A stretch of 64,000 nt of DNA from Aureivirga sp. CE67 (GTDB taxonomy: Bacteria; Bacteroidota; Bacteroidia; Flavobacteriales; Flavobacteriaceae), in NCBI RefSeq assembly GCF_015767245.1, contig NZ_JADOTV010000003.1:124001-188000 (forward strand), read 5' to 3'. A model generated the notes under the pieces. It did no database searches. It was not told the origin of the DNA and saw only the letters and a list, made by a program, of their open reading frames with translations. This document shows, piece by piece, positions 9,433-17,677 of this stretch (position 1 is the stretch's first letter; each line of letters starts with the position of its first letter). A program made the position numbers and the translations under genes.

Positions 9433-9440
9433 CAAAAATA
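9433..9440 (-). promoter_or_regulatory. Candidate -7 promoter box for the heme A synthase gene
   Basis: TATTTTTG on the minus strand matches the flavobacterial TAnnTTTG box and lies 37 bases upstream of the 9395 start. No good TTG -33 element was found at the expected spacing. Confidence 0.4.
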
Positions 9441-9478
9441 TTACATAGACTTTATTTTTTCATGAAATTTTGTAAAAA

Positions 9479-10489
9479 TTATTGAAGAATTTCAAACCAT
9501 TTTTCTTTTACAACATTCCAATCAAAACTTTCTACTTTTTCTCTTGCATTTTTAGTAATAGTTGAAACTTTTCCTGGATTATCTAATAATAATTTGATAG
9601 CAGAAATCATTTCTTCTTTATTCTGTTTTGAAACTAAAATTGAATCTTTATCATTTTCTAATAAATATGGTAAACCTCCAACATTTGTAGAAACAATTGG
9701 TAATCCTAAAGCCATTGCTTCAATTACAGAAACTGGTGTATTATCTACATTAGTTGTATTTATGAAAACATCAAAGTCTTCAGATTTTTTATGCCAATCT
9801 TCTTTAGATAAAATCCCTGTGATTTCAACAGAATCTCTTAATTCTAAATCATCAATATATTTTTCAACATCTTTCTGGCAACCATCACGATCTGGACCAA
9901 CCATACAAAGTTTCGCATTTGGATAATCTTTTTGTAATTCTTTTAAAACATCAATTGCCAACCAAGGATTATAAATTTTTGCGAAAGCACGAACCCAATA
10001 TAATTTTGGTTCTAATTTTTTTCTGTTTTTAAAAGGATAATTTTCAAGTTCAATATTATTTGGAATATAGACGGTTTTATAGTTTTCTTTATCAAAAGCT
10101 TCTTTTAAGTAATTTGAAGGCGCTATATTTTTCCATGAATTTGTAAATATCATACTTGATAATTTAGGTGAATTTTGCAACCTATTAGGCAAATTCCCTC
10201 CATGTAAAATAGGAATATATTTAATTTTAAAAATTTTGGCTAATTGAGAAATAATAAATGCATAATAAAAATTGGTCGTACTATAAGTATCGATTAAAAT
10301 AATATCAGTTTTGATTCCTTTTTTAAAAAAAGTAAAAATCATATCTAATAAACGTAATAATTTATTGTTTTTTGACGAAGAACAATAAACTTCATAATTT
10401 TCACTACTTAAAAAAGAACTTAACGTTTCTATTGTTGTAGGATATTTTTTTCCTACTAGATTATTCCCAAAGTAAAGGATCTTCTTCAT
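9479..10489 (-). CDS. Glycosyltransferase, GT4/GT-B type
   Basis: 336 residues of GT-B fold. The N-terminal acceptor domain starts with KKILYFGNNLVGKKYP. The C-terminal donor domain carries the retaining-GT signature TPVSVIEAMALGLPIVSTN (about 262-280), an EX7E-like motif. It uses a nucleotide sugar to extend the glycan in the cytoplasm. It is the last gene of the 18-gene run and overlaps the preceding O-antigen ligase-like gene by 29 bases, suggesting coupled translation. Confidence 0.9.
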   Translation of the reverse strand: MKKILYFGNNLVGKKYPTTIETLSSFLSSENYEVYCSSSKNNKLLRLLDMIFTFFKKGIKTDIILIDTYSTTNFYYAFIISQLAKIFKIKYIPILHGGNLPNRLQNSPKLSSMIFTNSWKNIAPSNYLKEAFDKENYKTVYIPNNIELENYPFKNRKKLEPKLYWVRAFAKIYNPWLAIDVLKELQKDYPNAKLCMVGPDRDGCQKDVEKYIDDLELRDSVEITGILSKEDWHKKSEDFDVFINTTNVDNTPVSVIEAMALGLPIVSTNVGGLPYLLENDKDSILVSKQNKEEMISAIKLLLDNPGKVSTITKNAREKVESFDWNVVKEKWFEILQ

Positions 10490-11810
10490 TTTTTTCTGTG
10501 ATTGTTATTAAACTAATTCCATATAAAAATCCTGGAAATGCAAGTCTCATTGCAGAGTGATTAATCGTCATAAACCAAAATATTAAAAATGCACTTAAAA
10601 AAGCTTTATAAAGTAAAGGTTGTTTTAAAATATGAAATGCTGGAACAATTATTAATAATACTAAAATAATAATTCCAATAATTCCATGTTCTCCTAAAAG
10701 TCGACTAACTTCATTATGTGCAGTTGCAACAATTTTTTCACCACTTCCGATTCTTACATATTTTCCACTTCCTACTCCTATCCCAAATATTGGGTTTTCA
10801 TATAGACTTTGTAAATCATTTTCAAAAATATGACCTCTTCCTGAGGTAATATCTTCTTTTACATTTCCTTTAAAACCTCTATTCGTATATCTATTGAAAA
10901 GTTGTCCTTTTGTTGCAATAATTCCATATGTCCATAAACTTATAACACCAACAATAGTTATAAGTGAATATTTTAAAAAATTTCTAGTTTTATTTTTAGA
11001 TGCTAAAAAATAGAAAAATAAAAAAGACAATAGCATTGCTACACCTGTTAGTACTCCACCTCTTGAAAAAGTCATCATTCCACGAAATGCCATATAACCA
11101 AATAAAAGTAAATCTAGAAGTAAATATCCTGTAAATCGCTTTTTAAGAATTAAGTAAACTCCTATTACAAAAAAACCTACACCTAATGTAGTAGAAACTT
11201 GATTTGGTCCAAATCCACCTGAAGCATCAAAATTTGAAGCTCCTCCAAATTTAATATCACTTAATGCTGGTGTTTTAAAAAATAAGTAACTAACAACAGC
11301 AACCATTGGTAAACCTAGGAAAAATATAAATTGTAAAATTGTTTTCTTGGAAAGTTTTCTTTGATAACAATATAATGCAGAAAAACACAAAGAAATAGGA
11401 CCACTTAAATTAAACATAACTGCTTTACGAATAGATTCTGGATATGGGACTTTTGTAAAAGCAATTCCTACCAAAAACAATAAAGTAACATAAATGTAAA
11501 CTGGAAAAAGAATATGTTTTCTTTTTTCTACAATCATACCAAAAGTTAAAAGAATAATCACCAAATATTTCGTCAACTCCCAAGATAAAACACTATTTGT
11601 CATTCTAAAAAACACCTCAGCACCAACAAAATAACTTGTCCAAATTAATGCTTCGTTATTCTTATTTTTTGTTCTATAAATCGCTATAATAGCGATTAAA
11701 ATTAAACTTGCAGTAAAAAGTTTACCTAAAAACCCAATAGGAAATATAAATCCAAGCAATAAATGTGCAAGGATAAACAATATTTTTTTATTTTGGAAAA
11801 AACTCAACAT
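10461..11810 (-). CDS. O-antigen ligase/polymerase-like membrane protein (WaaL/Wzy superfamily)
   Basis: 449 residues with about 11-12 predicted membrane helices. A large periplasmic loop contains the superfamily pattern: GRGHIFENDL, then PIFGIGVGSGKY, then TAHNEVSRLLGEHG. This His-Asn plus Glu-His-Gly pattern is shared by WaaL ligases and Wzy polymerases. Because the same operon encodes a Wzm/Wzt exporter and no Wzx flippase was seen, a ligase attaching the finished chain to an acceptor is the more economical reading, but polymerase is possible. It overlaps both neighbours. Confidence 0.85.
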   Translation of the reverse strand: MLSFFQNKKILFILAHLLLGFIFPIGFLGKLFTASLILIAIIAIYRTKNKNNEALIWTSYFVGAEVFFRMTNSVLSWELTKYLVIILLTFGMIVEKRKHILFPVYIYVTLLFLVGIAFTKVPYPESIRKAVMFNLSGPISLCFSALYCYQRKLSKKTILQFIFFLGLPMVAVVSYLFFKTPALSDIKFGGASNFDASGGFGPNQVSTTLGVGFFVIGVYLILKKRFTGYLLLDLLLFGYMAFRGMMTFSRGGVLTGVAMLLSFLFFYFLASKNKTRNFLKYSLITIVGVISLWTYGIIATKGQLFNRYTNRGFKGNVKEDITSGRGHIFENDLQSLYENPIFGIGVGSGKYVRIGSGEKIVATAHNEVSRLLGEHGIIGIIILVLLIIVPAFHILKQPLLYKAFLSAFLIFWFMTINHSAMRLAFPGFLYGISLITITEKNEEDPLLWE

Positions 11811-12886
11811 GAATAATAAATTTCTTGTATCTGTTTAAGAATTACTCTTTTGGAATAATTTTCTTTTAAATATTCCGAAAGTAAATCTGCTTTTTGAAGA
11901 GATTCTTCTTTATTTTCTAATGTTTTAATAATTGCATTCCCTAAAGCTTCTGCATTTTTTATAGGAACTAATTCACCATATTTTCCATTTTCTAAAACAG
12001 TTGAACATTGTCCAACATCTGTAACAACTATTGGTAAATTTGACATTCCATATTCCAATAAAGAGACTGGTAAACCTTCTGAATCTGAAGAAAGTACTCC
12101 AACAGAACTTTGTTTTAAAATATTTGAAACATCTGAGCAAGCTCCATAAAAATGAACTTTATCAGAAATTTTATAAAGCTCGACCAAATCATAAACAGAT
12201 TTTGTATATTCAGATTGATATAATTTCCCTACTAAATGAAGCGTTGCTTCTGGAATTTTTGATTGAACTTTCTTAAAAGCTTGGACCAAATTTAAATGAT
12301 TTTTCTCTGAACGAAATCCTGCAACACAAACAATTCTAAAATCTTTATGCCCTTTTAAAGTTGTTCTTTTTAAATCACTATTTAAATTTGAAAAATTCTG
12401 AATAAAATAAGAATTTTTGAATTTCAATTTTTGTTTGACCCATTCATTCAGTTCAAAACTTACATTAATTACTTTACTTGTGAAGAATAATTGACTTTTC
12501 AGGAAAATTTTTCTTTTTAAATCCGAATTTGTATTTGCACCTGTATGATTGTGCCAAACGATTTTAATTGGCGAATAAAGTAACTTTACTAAACAAGAAA
12601 AAAATAGAGAAGTTGTATGTACATGAATAATTTTAATGTCATTTTTCTTTAAAAATTGAATCAATAATTGAACAGCCGAAAAATCAAAAGTCTTCTTCTT
12701 ATTCAAGAATAAATATTCTACTTCTGGCAACAGATTCTTCTTTAAATCTCCTTCTTCTCTTGTGCTACATAAAAAAGTTTTCTGATTTGATTGTGTTAAG
12801 CTATTTGCAATATTAACCGCCATCATTTCAGCTCCTCCAACATTCAAAGAATCAATTAATTGTATTACTTTTCTTTCTTCTTGCAT
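11804..12886 (-). CDS. Glycosyltransferase, GT4/GT-B type
   Basis: 360 residues of GT-B fold. The start KVIQLIDSLNVGGAEMMAVN is the classic N-terminus of GT4 enzymes. The donor half has VCVAGFRSEKNHLNLVQAF and the EX7E region SEGLPVSLLEYGMSNLPIV (about 271-289). A TAnnTTTG-like box lies 15 bases upstream (12901-12908), so an internal promoter may boost this part of the operon. It overlaps the ligase-like gene by seven bases. Confidence 0.92.
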   Translation of the reverse strand: MQEERKVIQLIDSLNVGGAEMMAVNIANSLTQSNQKTFLCSTREEGDLKKNLLPEVEYLFLNKKKTFDFSAVQLLIQFLKKNDIKIIHVHTTSLFFSCLVKLLYSPIKIVWHNHTGANTNSDLKRKIFLKSQLFFTSKVINVSFELNEWVKQKLKFKNSYFIQNFSNLNSDLKRTTLKGHKDFRIVCVAGFRSEKNHLNLVQAFKKVQSKIPEATLHLVGKLYQSEYTKSVYDLVELYKISDKVHFYGACSDVSNILKQSSVGVLSSDSEGLPVSLLEYGMSNLPIVVTDVGQCSTVLENGKYGELVPIKNAEALGNAIIKTLENKEESLQKADLLSEYLKENYSKRVILKQIQEIYYSC

Positions 12887-12900
12887 TTCTAAAATTTCGT

Positions 12901-12908
12901 CAAAAATA
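12901..12908 (-). promoter_or_regulatory. Candidate internal -7 promoter box
   Basis: TATTTTTG on the minus strand lies in the 29-base gap before the GT4 gene that starts at 12886. No -33 element was recognised. It may let the last three genes be transcribed separately from the main operon. Confidence 0.25.
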
Positions 12909-12915
12909 GTTTAAA

Positions 12916-14028
12916 TTATAATATTTTACTGATTTCTGTTTCAAATTTTTCTAAAGTATAATTTTGTGACCAATTTGCCCCATTTTCAGAATGTTCTGTA
13001 TATTTATTTTTATTAGAAAAATAGGATGAAACTGTTTCAACAATAGATTCTAATGAATCCGAAACGATACTTCCTCTAGAGCCATTTCCTAACATAAAAG
13101 GAACACAAGAAACTTTCGTTGTAATTGGAACACATTTCCAAAACATAGCTTCCGCAACTACTTTTGGCCAACCTTCAGATTTAGAAATGAAAATTAAAAA
13201 ATGTGACTTTTGAAAAGCTTTTTTTACAGTTTCACTTGACACATTTCCATGTAAAACGATTTTTTCTTGTAAATTATTTTCTAAAATATAATTTTCCAAT
13301 TTTTTTCGTTCTACTCCTTCTCCATACATATTTAAAACTACATCATGTCCTTTTTTCAAAAGCTCATGTGCTGCTTTCACACTTAAAATCGGCTGTTTTC
13401 CAGTACTTAATGCTCCAACAAACATTAAATCAACGGTTTCGTTTAATGTTTTTGAATTAATTTCTTCAATTTCAGATTTATGATAAGTTGCAGTAAAAAA
13501 TGGTAAAATATTTTTTGTTTGATTTTCCCATTCACCATAAACCAAAACTTTCATATTTTTTGTCAAAAACGTATTTGATAAAATCCATTTTTGAATCTTA
13601 TAAGTAAATGGTTGTTTTGATTCTGGATCCCAATTTCCGGCATATTTTGCTGTTTTTGGTTTGGAAGGAAATAAAATTTGCACAAAACAACCTAATAAAC
13701 CAATATTTCCTGGACAACGTAAATGAATATGATCTGCCCATTTCATCGATTTATAAATTTGAATTAAAATAGATGGAATTACAAATAGTGATTTTACTAA
13801 ATTTTTTAAAGAAGTTATATTAAATTCTTTAATCTTAATAAACTCTAATCTTTCATGACGATATGCCAATTCATTTGAATGGATTTCATCAGTTGAAATT
13901 GGAGCAACTACTTGTAATTCCTTCGTATATTTTTCCCAAATTTGCATTTCTCTCACATAAGGAGCATAGGAAAACCATTCATTTTCCTTTTTTTTATGAA
14001 CTGCGTGTGTGATGATTGTAAATTTCAC
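12916..14028 (-). CDS. Glycosyltransferase, GT4-like
   Basis: 370 residues, GT-B fold. The N-terminal half (KFTIITHAVHKKKENEWFSY) is less typical. The C-terminal half has MFVGALSTGKQPILSVKAA and the signature SEGWPKVVAEAMFWKCVPI (about 283-301), with the two glutamates of the EX7E motif. It is translated directly after the HAD phosphatase (one-base overlap ATG/stop). It likely adds one residue of the repeat; specificity unknown. Confidence 0.87.
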   Translation of the reverse strand: MKFTIITHAVHKKKENEWFSYAPYVREMQIWEKYTKELQVVAPISTDEIHSNELAYRHERLEFIKIKEFNITSLKNLVKSLFVIPSILIQIYKSMKWADHIHLRCPGNIGLLGCFVQILFPSKPKTAKYAGNWDPESKQPFTYKIQKWILSNTFLTKNMKVLVYGEWENQTKNILPFFTATYHKSEIEEINSKTLNETVDLMFVGALSTGKQPILSVKAAHELLKKGHDVVLNMYGEGVERKKLENYILENNLQEKIVLHGNVSSETVKKAFQKSHFLIFISKSEGWPKVVAEAMFWKCVPITTKVSCVPFMLGNGSRGSIVSDSLESIVETVSSYFSNKNKYTEHSENGANWSQNYTLEKFETEISKIL

Positions 14029-14645
14029 TATTCAAATGAATTAATATAATTCCCTAACTCTTCCAAGTTTTTATTATTATACCCGTAGAAAGAAATTTCA
14101 TTAGCAGTTGCCGCTTCATAATCATTAATGGAATCTCCAATTAAAGCAAAATACGAATTTTCAATATCTGTATTTGCTTTTAAAATTGTTACTACATTTT
14201 CTATTTTAGCAATTGGTGATCCATATATTTTTTCAAAATAACGATTAATATTTAATGATTCACAAATATGATTTAATTCTTTTTGATCAGAACCAGAAGC
14301 AATATACATTGTAATTTTTTCGTGATTATTTTTAATAAAATCAACAACTTCTTTATTTAATAATTCTTCTTTTATTAAATTTTGAAGCATTACTTCTGAA
14401 AATCTTTTTGCCCAATTATTTACTTCTTCTTCTGTAATACTTTCATTTCTGATTTCTTCAAAAAAATATCGAAATTTCACATATCTTGATAATCCACCAT
14501 TTGCTTGATGAAAATCTAAAAGAGCATCAACTTGATCTTTTGGAAAATCTTTTAAAACATCCACAAAACCATTATCTCTTACTTCATTTGAGAACATGAT
14601 AACACCATCAAAATCCCAAATTATTATTTTTTTATTCTTAATCAT
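14028..14645 (-). CDS. HAD-family phosphatase
   Basis: 205 residues. Motif I is WDFDGV with the nucleophile Asp11 and acid/base Asp13. A helical cap follows, then motif II IASGSD (about 115-120), a lysine in PIAKIEN (motif III) and motif IV IGDSINDYEAA. This is a phosphoglycolate-phosphatase-like (subclass I) HAD. The gene overlaps the KdsB-like CMP-sugar synthetase by eight bases and follows the aldolase, so I infer it removes phosphate from the aldol product before CMP activation, the role KdsC has for Kdo. It is not itself KdsC-like in having a cap domain. Confidence 0.85.
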   Translation of the reverse strand: MIKNKKIIIWDFDGVIMFSNEVRDNGFVDVLKDFPKDQVDALLDFHQANGGLSRYVKFRYFFEEIRNESITEEEVNNWAKRFSEVMLQNLIKEELLNKEVVDFIKNNHEKITMYIASGSDQKELNHICESLNINRYFEKIYGSPIAKIENVVTILKANTDIENSYFALIGDSINDYEAATANEISFYGYNNKNLEELGNYINSFE

Positions 14646-15363
14646 TTTTTAGAATTTTTATTACTTTTTCAAGATCTTCAGGATAATCCACAGGAACAGA
14701 ATCTTTAGATAATTCCACCATTCGAATATCATATCCTAACTCTAGAAAACGTAAAATTTCAATATCTTCAATATTTTCAAAAAGCGTTTTCCCATTTGTT
14801 TGTGTAAAATTTTCTAAAGCTTGTTTAGGAAAAGCATAAATACAAACTTGACGAAAACCTTTTACAAATTCCTTTGTTTTATTAAAAGGAATAGGAGCTC
14901 TAGACATATAAAGTAAACGCTTATCTTCTCTAAAAACTACTTTAGGTAAACCAACACTTAGAAAGTCTTCTTCATTATCGATTTCACAATAACCATTAAT
15001 AATTTCTCCATCATGTTCACTGATTAAATCATATACTTTTTTAATGTCTTGTGAATTAATCACTGGTTCATCTCCTTGTACATTAATATAATAATCCGCT
15101 TCAACAACTTTTGCAAATTCAGCAATTCTATCAGTTCCTGTCAAACAATCTTCACTTGTTAACACAACATTAAAACCTAAAGATTCACAATGTTCTGAAA
15201 TTTCTGTTGCATCTGTTGCGACATAAACTAGTTCTTTTGGAATTACCTCTAAACATTTTTCATAGACTCTTTGAATCATCGACTTTCCTAAAATATCAAT
15301 CAACGGTTTTTTAGGAAATCTTGTAGATTTTAAACGAGCCGGAATTACAACTACAGTTTTCAT
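14638..15363 (-). CDS. CMP-ulosonic acid synthetase, KdsB/KpsU-like
   Basis: 241 residues, the usual length of 3-deoxy-manno-octulosonate cytidylyltransferase. Motifs: VVIPARLKSTRFPKKPL (nucleotide-binding loop, residues 5-21), LTGTDRIAEF (74-83) and NVQGDEP (94-100). The family couples CTP to the anomeric hydroxyl of a 3-deoxy-ulosonic acid. Its place between an aldolase and a phosphatase, and the KpsU-like sequence, point to a glycan-specific enzyme rather than the housekeeping Kdo one. A second, NeuA-type synthetase lies in the same operon. The substrate is probably Kdo or an analogue. Confidence 0.85.
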   Translation of the reverse strand: MKTVVVIPARLKSTRFPKKPLIDILGKSMIQRVYEKCLEVIPKELVYVATDATEISEHCESLGFNVVLTSEDCLTGTDRIAEFAKVVEADYYINVQGDEPVINSQDIKKVYDLISEHDGEIINGYCEIDNEEDFLSVGLPKVVFREDKRLLYMSRAPIPFNKTKEFVKGFRQVCIYAFPKQALENFTQTNGKTLFENIEDIEILRFLELGYDIRMVELSKDSVPVDYPEDLEKVIKILKND

Positions 15364-15366
15364 TAA

Positions 15367-16887
15367 TTACAATAATTTATACACAGAATTTGTTGGAATT
15401 GAATTATACAATGTTGGTGTGATTGCATTATACGTAATTCCTTTTTTAGAAAAATCTTTAAATAATTTAATATTTTCTTCAAATAATTCTTGATCCTTTT
15501 GTACAATTTTTCCGTCAGCATAACCATCAAAACCTGTAAATAAAACCTCATCAACTTCTAATTCAATAGATAATTGCATTGCAATTGCCAAATGAGAGTC
15601 TTTCACAATTTTTGTGAATTCAATTTGCTCTAGTTCATAGGTTACATCTGAAATTTTTTCAGGCACATATGTTCCCATCACTCTTGGAGTTGGTGGTAAA
15701 ATACATTGACCATTAAAATTATCTAAAGGTTTAAATACTTTTTTAATACGTAAACCTTCGTTTCCAACTAAGCAAAAATATTGATCAGCAGAAGTATTTG
15801 AATAAACATTTGCATTTTTAGAAGATGCATGAATTACACAAATATCTTTTTCTGCTTCTAGAAGTTCTAAAATTGCACTACTATGATTAATTGCTGTTTT
15901 TCCTCCTCCAATAATTAATGCTTTTTTATATTCTTTTTTTGGCGTAAAAGTTTTATATGTATTCGAAGAAGCATCTTCGTTTAAAGCTCTTACAACACTA
16001 TTTAAAGAATAGAATTTCTTAGAAACCCATTCCATAACATTTTTCTGCGGTAAAGAACGAATTCCAGAAACCATATATGGTAATGAAGTTCCCCAATTAT
16101 ACTCTTCTTTTAAATTACTAAAAGCACTTGTTACTTCACTTAATGCATCAAAATCAACAGGAATTTTTTGTGTTTTATTTAAAACCGAAAGTAATAATTC
16201 TGTCTTTAAGTTTCCAGCTCCTCTTCCCATTCCTGTGATAGTAGAATCTATCAAAGTTGCTCCAGCTTCCATTGCTGTTAAAGAATTAATTAAAGCTAAT
16301 TCTATATTATTATGCCCATGAAAACCAACTTCAACATCTGTTTTAGATTTAACATATTGGATTTTTTCTCTTACAAAATCAGGAAAAACACTTCCAAAAG
16401 AATCTACTAAATAAAAATAATCAACCTGTCCAGAAAGTTGTGGTAAAACCAAATCAATTTCTTCATACTTATCCCATTCAGATAAATACATAACATTAAA
16501 AGCAACTTTTAAATCGTATTTTTTAATTTCTTTTGCTAAATCTAACGCATCAAAAACATTTTCAGGTTTAACTGCAATTCTTACTAAATCAATATATTGA
16601 ATACATGAAGAAAGAAGATAATCTAAGTCCTTTTTCTCTACACTTTTTTGATCAATTAAAATTGCAATTTCTTTATCTGTATTTTCTTTTATTTTTGCTA
16701 AAGTATTAATTGGCGTATAAAAATATTCTCCTTGATATCCTTCATGTATAATATTTCTATAACCAACTTCAATAATATCAATTGGTAATTTATTTATCGA
16801 TTCAAAATATATTTTCTGAATATTTTCATTAAAGTCCCAGTTAGTATAATAACCTCCATCTCTAAATGTACAATCTAATATTTTCAT
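15367..16887 (-). CDS. DRE-TIM aldolase fused to a DUF115-like C-terminal domain
   Basis: 506 residues in two parts. Residues 1 to about 300 form a 4-hydroxy-2-oxovalerate-aldolase/HMG-CoA-lyase-like TIM barrel: CTFRDGGY (catalytic Arg9, metal ligand Asp10), metal-binding HGH at 190-192 and GMGRGAGN (219-226). Residues about 322-506 form a second Rossmann-like domain with ALIIGGGKTAINHSS, VMGTYVP and VLFTGFDGYADG, resembling DUF115/GT42-type proteins such as the next gene. The barrel could condense pyruvate with a sugar aldehyde to a 4-hydroxy-2-oxo acid. It overlaps the preceding gene by four bases and lies three bases before the CMP-sugar synthetase. The exact reaction is unknown. Confidence 0.78.
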   Translation of the reverse strand: MKILDCTFRDGGYYTNWDFNENIQKIYFESINKLPIDIIEVGYRNIIHEGYQGEYFYTPINTLAKIKENTDKEIAILIDQKSVEKKDLDYLLSSCIQYIDLVRIAVKPENVFDALDLAKEIKKYDLKVAFNVMYLSEWDKYEEIDLVLPQLSGQVDYFYLVDSFGSVFPDFVREKIQYVKSKTDVEVGFHGHNNIELALINSLTAMEAGATLIDSTITGMGRGAGNLKTELLLSVLNKTQKIPVDFDALSEVTSAFSNLKEEYNWGTSLPYMVSGIRSLPQKNVMEWVSKKFYSLNSVVRALNEDASSNTYKTFTPKKEYKKALIIGGGKTAINHSSAILELLEAEKDICVIHASSKNANVYSNTSADQYFCLVGNEGLRIKKVFKPLDNFNGQCILPPTPRVMGTYVPEKISDVTYELEQIEFTKIVKDSHLAIAMQLSIELEVDEVLFTGFDGYADGKIVQKDQELFEENIKLFKDFSKKGITYNAITPTLYNSIPTNSVYKLL

Positions 16888-17669
16888 TTATTTGTGTTAT
16901 TTATGAAATAAGAAAAATTATTTATATAAGAAAGTTCTTGTTGACAAGCTTCTATAAACTTTTTCATTTTATTTTTATTTTCATCTCGCATTGCAACATG
17001 TCGTGGTAAAGTTTTAGAACCATCGAAATATTGCTTTCCTCCTTCTCCTGCATCTAAACCGTAAATATTAAAATTTTGAAGATTATCAAACTTAGAGGTC
17101 AACCAAATTCCATAACCATACAACATCAATCCACTATTAGAATCTGGATTTGGAGTTTCAATATTTTTAGAAACAAAATCAAGTCTTTCACTATAATAAT
17201 TGACTTTATTTAGTTCTACTAAATTTTCATTATTTGTAATTACAATTGGAAAAGGAAATTTTCTTCTTTGTAAATATTTTTTAATATAATTTATTGTCAT
17301 CGCTCCAAAACCATTTCCACCAGAATGTGTTGGAATTTCTATAATAACAAGTTTCGGATTGTATTTTAAACCAAAAAGTAAAAATTTTCTTAGATAACCT
17401 AAGTCTTTAATCACATGAACAAAATCATATTTTCCTTCTAAATATAAATAAGAAGAATTAGTTGTTAAATATAAAGTTTCGCTATTTGGTTTACATAAAT
17501 TTAAAGAAGGTCCAGAAGCAAACATCGTGATTTCTTTATATTTTCCAATAAAATCTTTTAAATCTAAAAAAGATAATTTCTTTGAATTCCCTAAAAAATT
17601 ATAGAACATTAATAATTTCGAAAAATGCGGATATTTATTCGTGTATTTTATTTTGTCAGAAACGTTCAT
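16884..17669 (-). CDS. DUF115/GT42-like protein, possible sialyl- or ulosonyltransferase
   Basis: 261 residues. ITMFASGPSLNL (about 47-58) resembles the nucleotide-binding GPSL motif of bacterial CstII-type (GT42) sialyltransferases and DUF115 proteins, and SGLMLYGYGIW followed by NIYGLDAGEGG (about 178-218) matches their second conserved block. By analogy it would bind a CMP-sugar and transfer an acidic sugar to the glycan. It lies between a GT4 gene and the aldolase fusion, whose C-terminal half looks similar. The family call rests on short motifs only, and the classic GT42 catalytic histidine is not certain here. Confidence 0.55.
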   Translation of the reverse strand: MNVSDKIKYTNKYPHFSKLLMFYNFLGNSKKLSFLDLKDFIGKYKEITMFASGPSLNLCKPNSETLYLTTNSSYLYLEGKYDFVHVIKDLGYLRKFLLFGLKYNPKLVIIEIPTHSGGNGFGAMTINYIKKYLQRRKFPFPIVITNNENLVELNKVNYYSERLDFVSKNIETPNPDSNSGLMLYGYGIWLTSKFDNLQNFNIYGLDAGEGGKQYFDGSKTLPRHVAMRDENKNKMKKFIEACQQELSYINNFSYFINNTNK

Positions 17670-17677
17670 TTCTTTAA

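Noticed and set aside
9594-9926. Plus-strand ORF of 110 codons inside a glycosyltransferase gene
   Set aside because: Antisense to a gene with clear GT4 motifs. No signal, no family, and it ends inside the gene.
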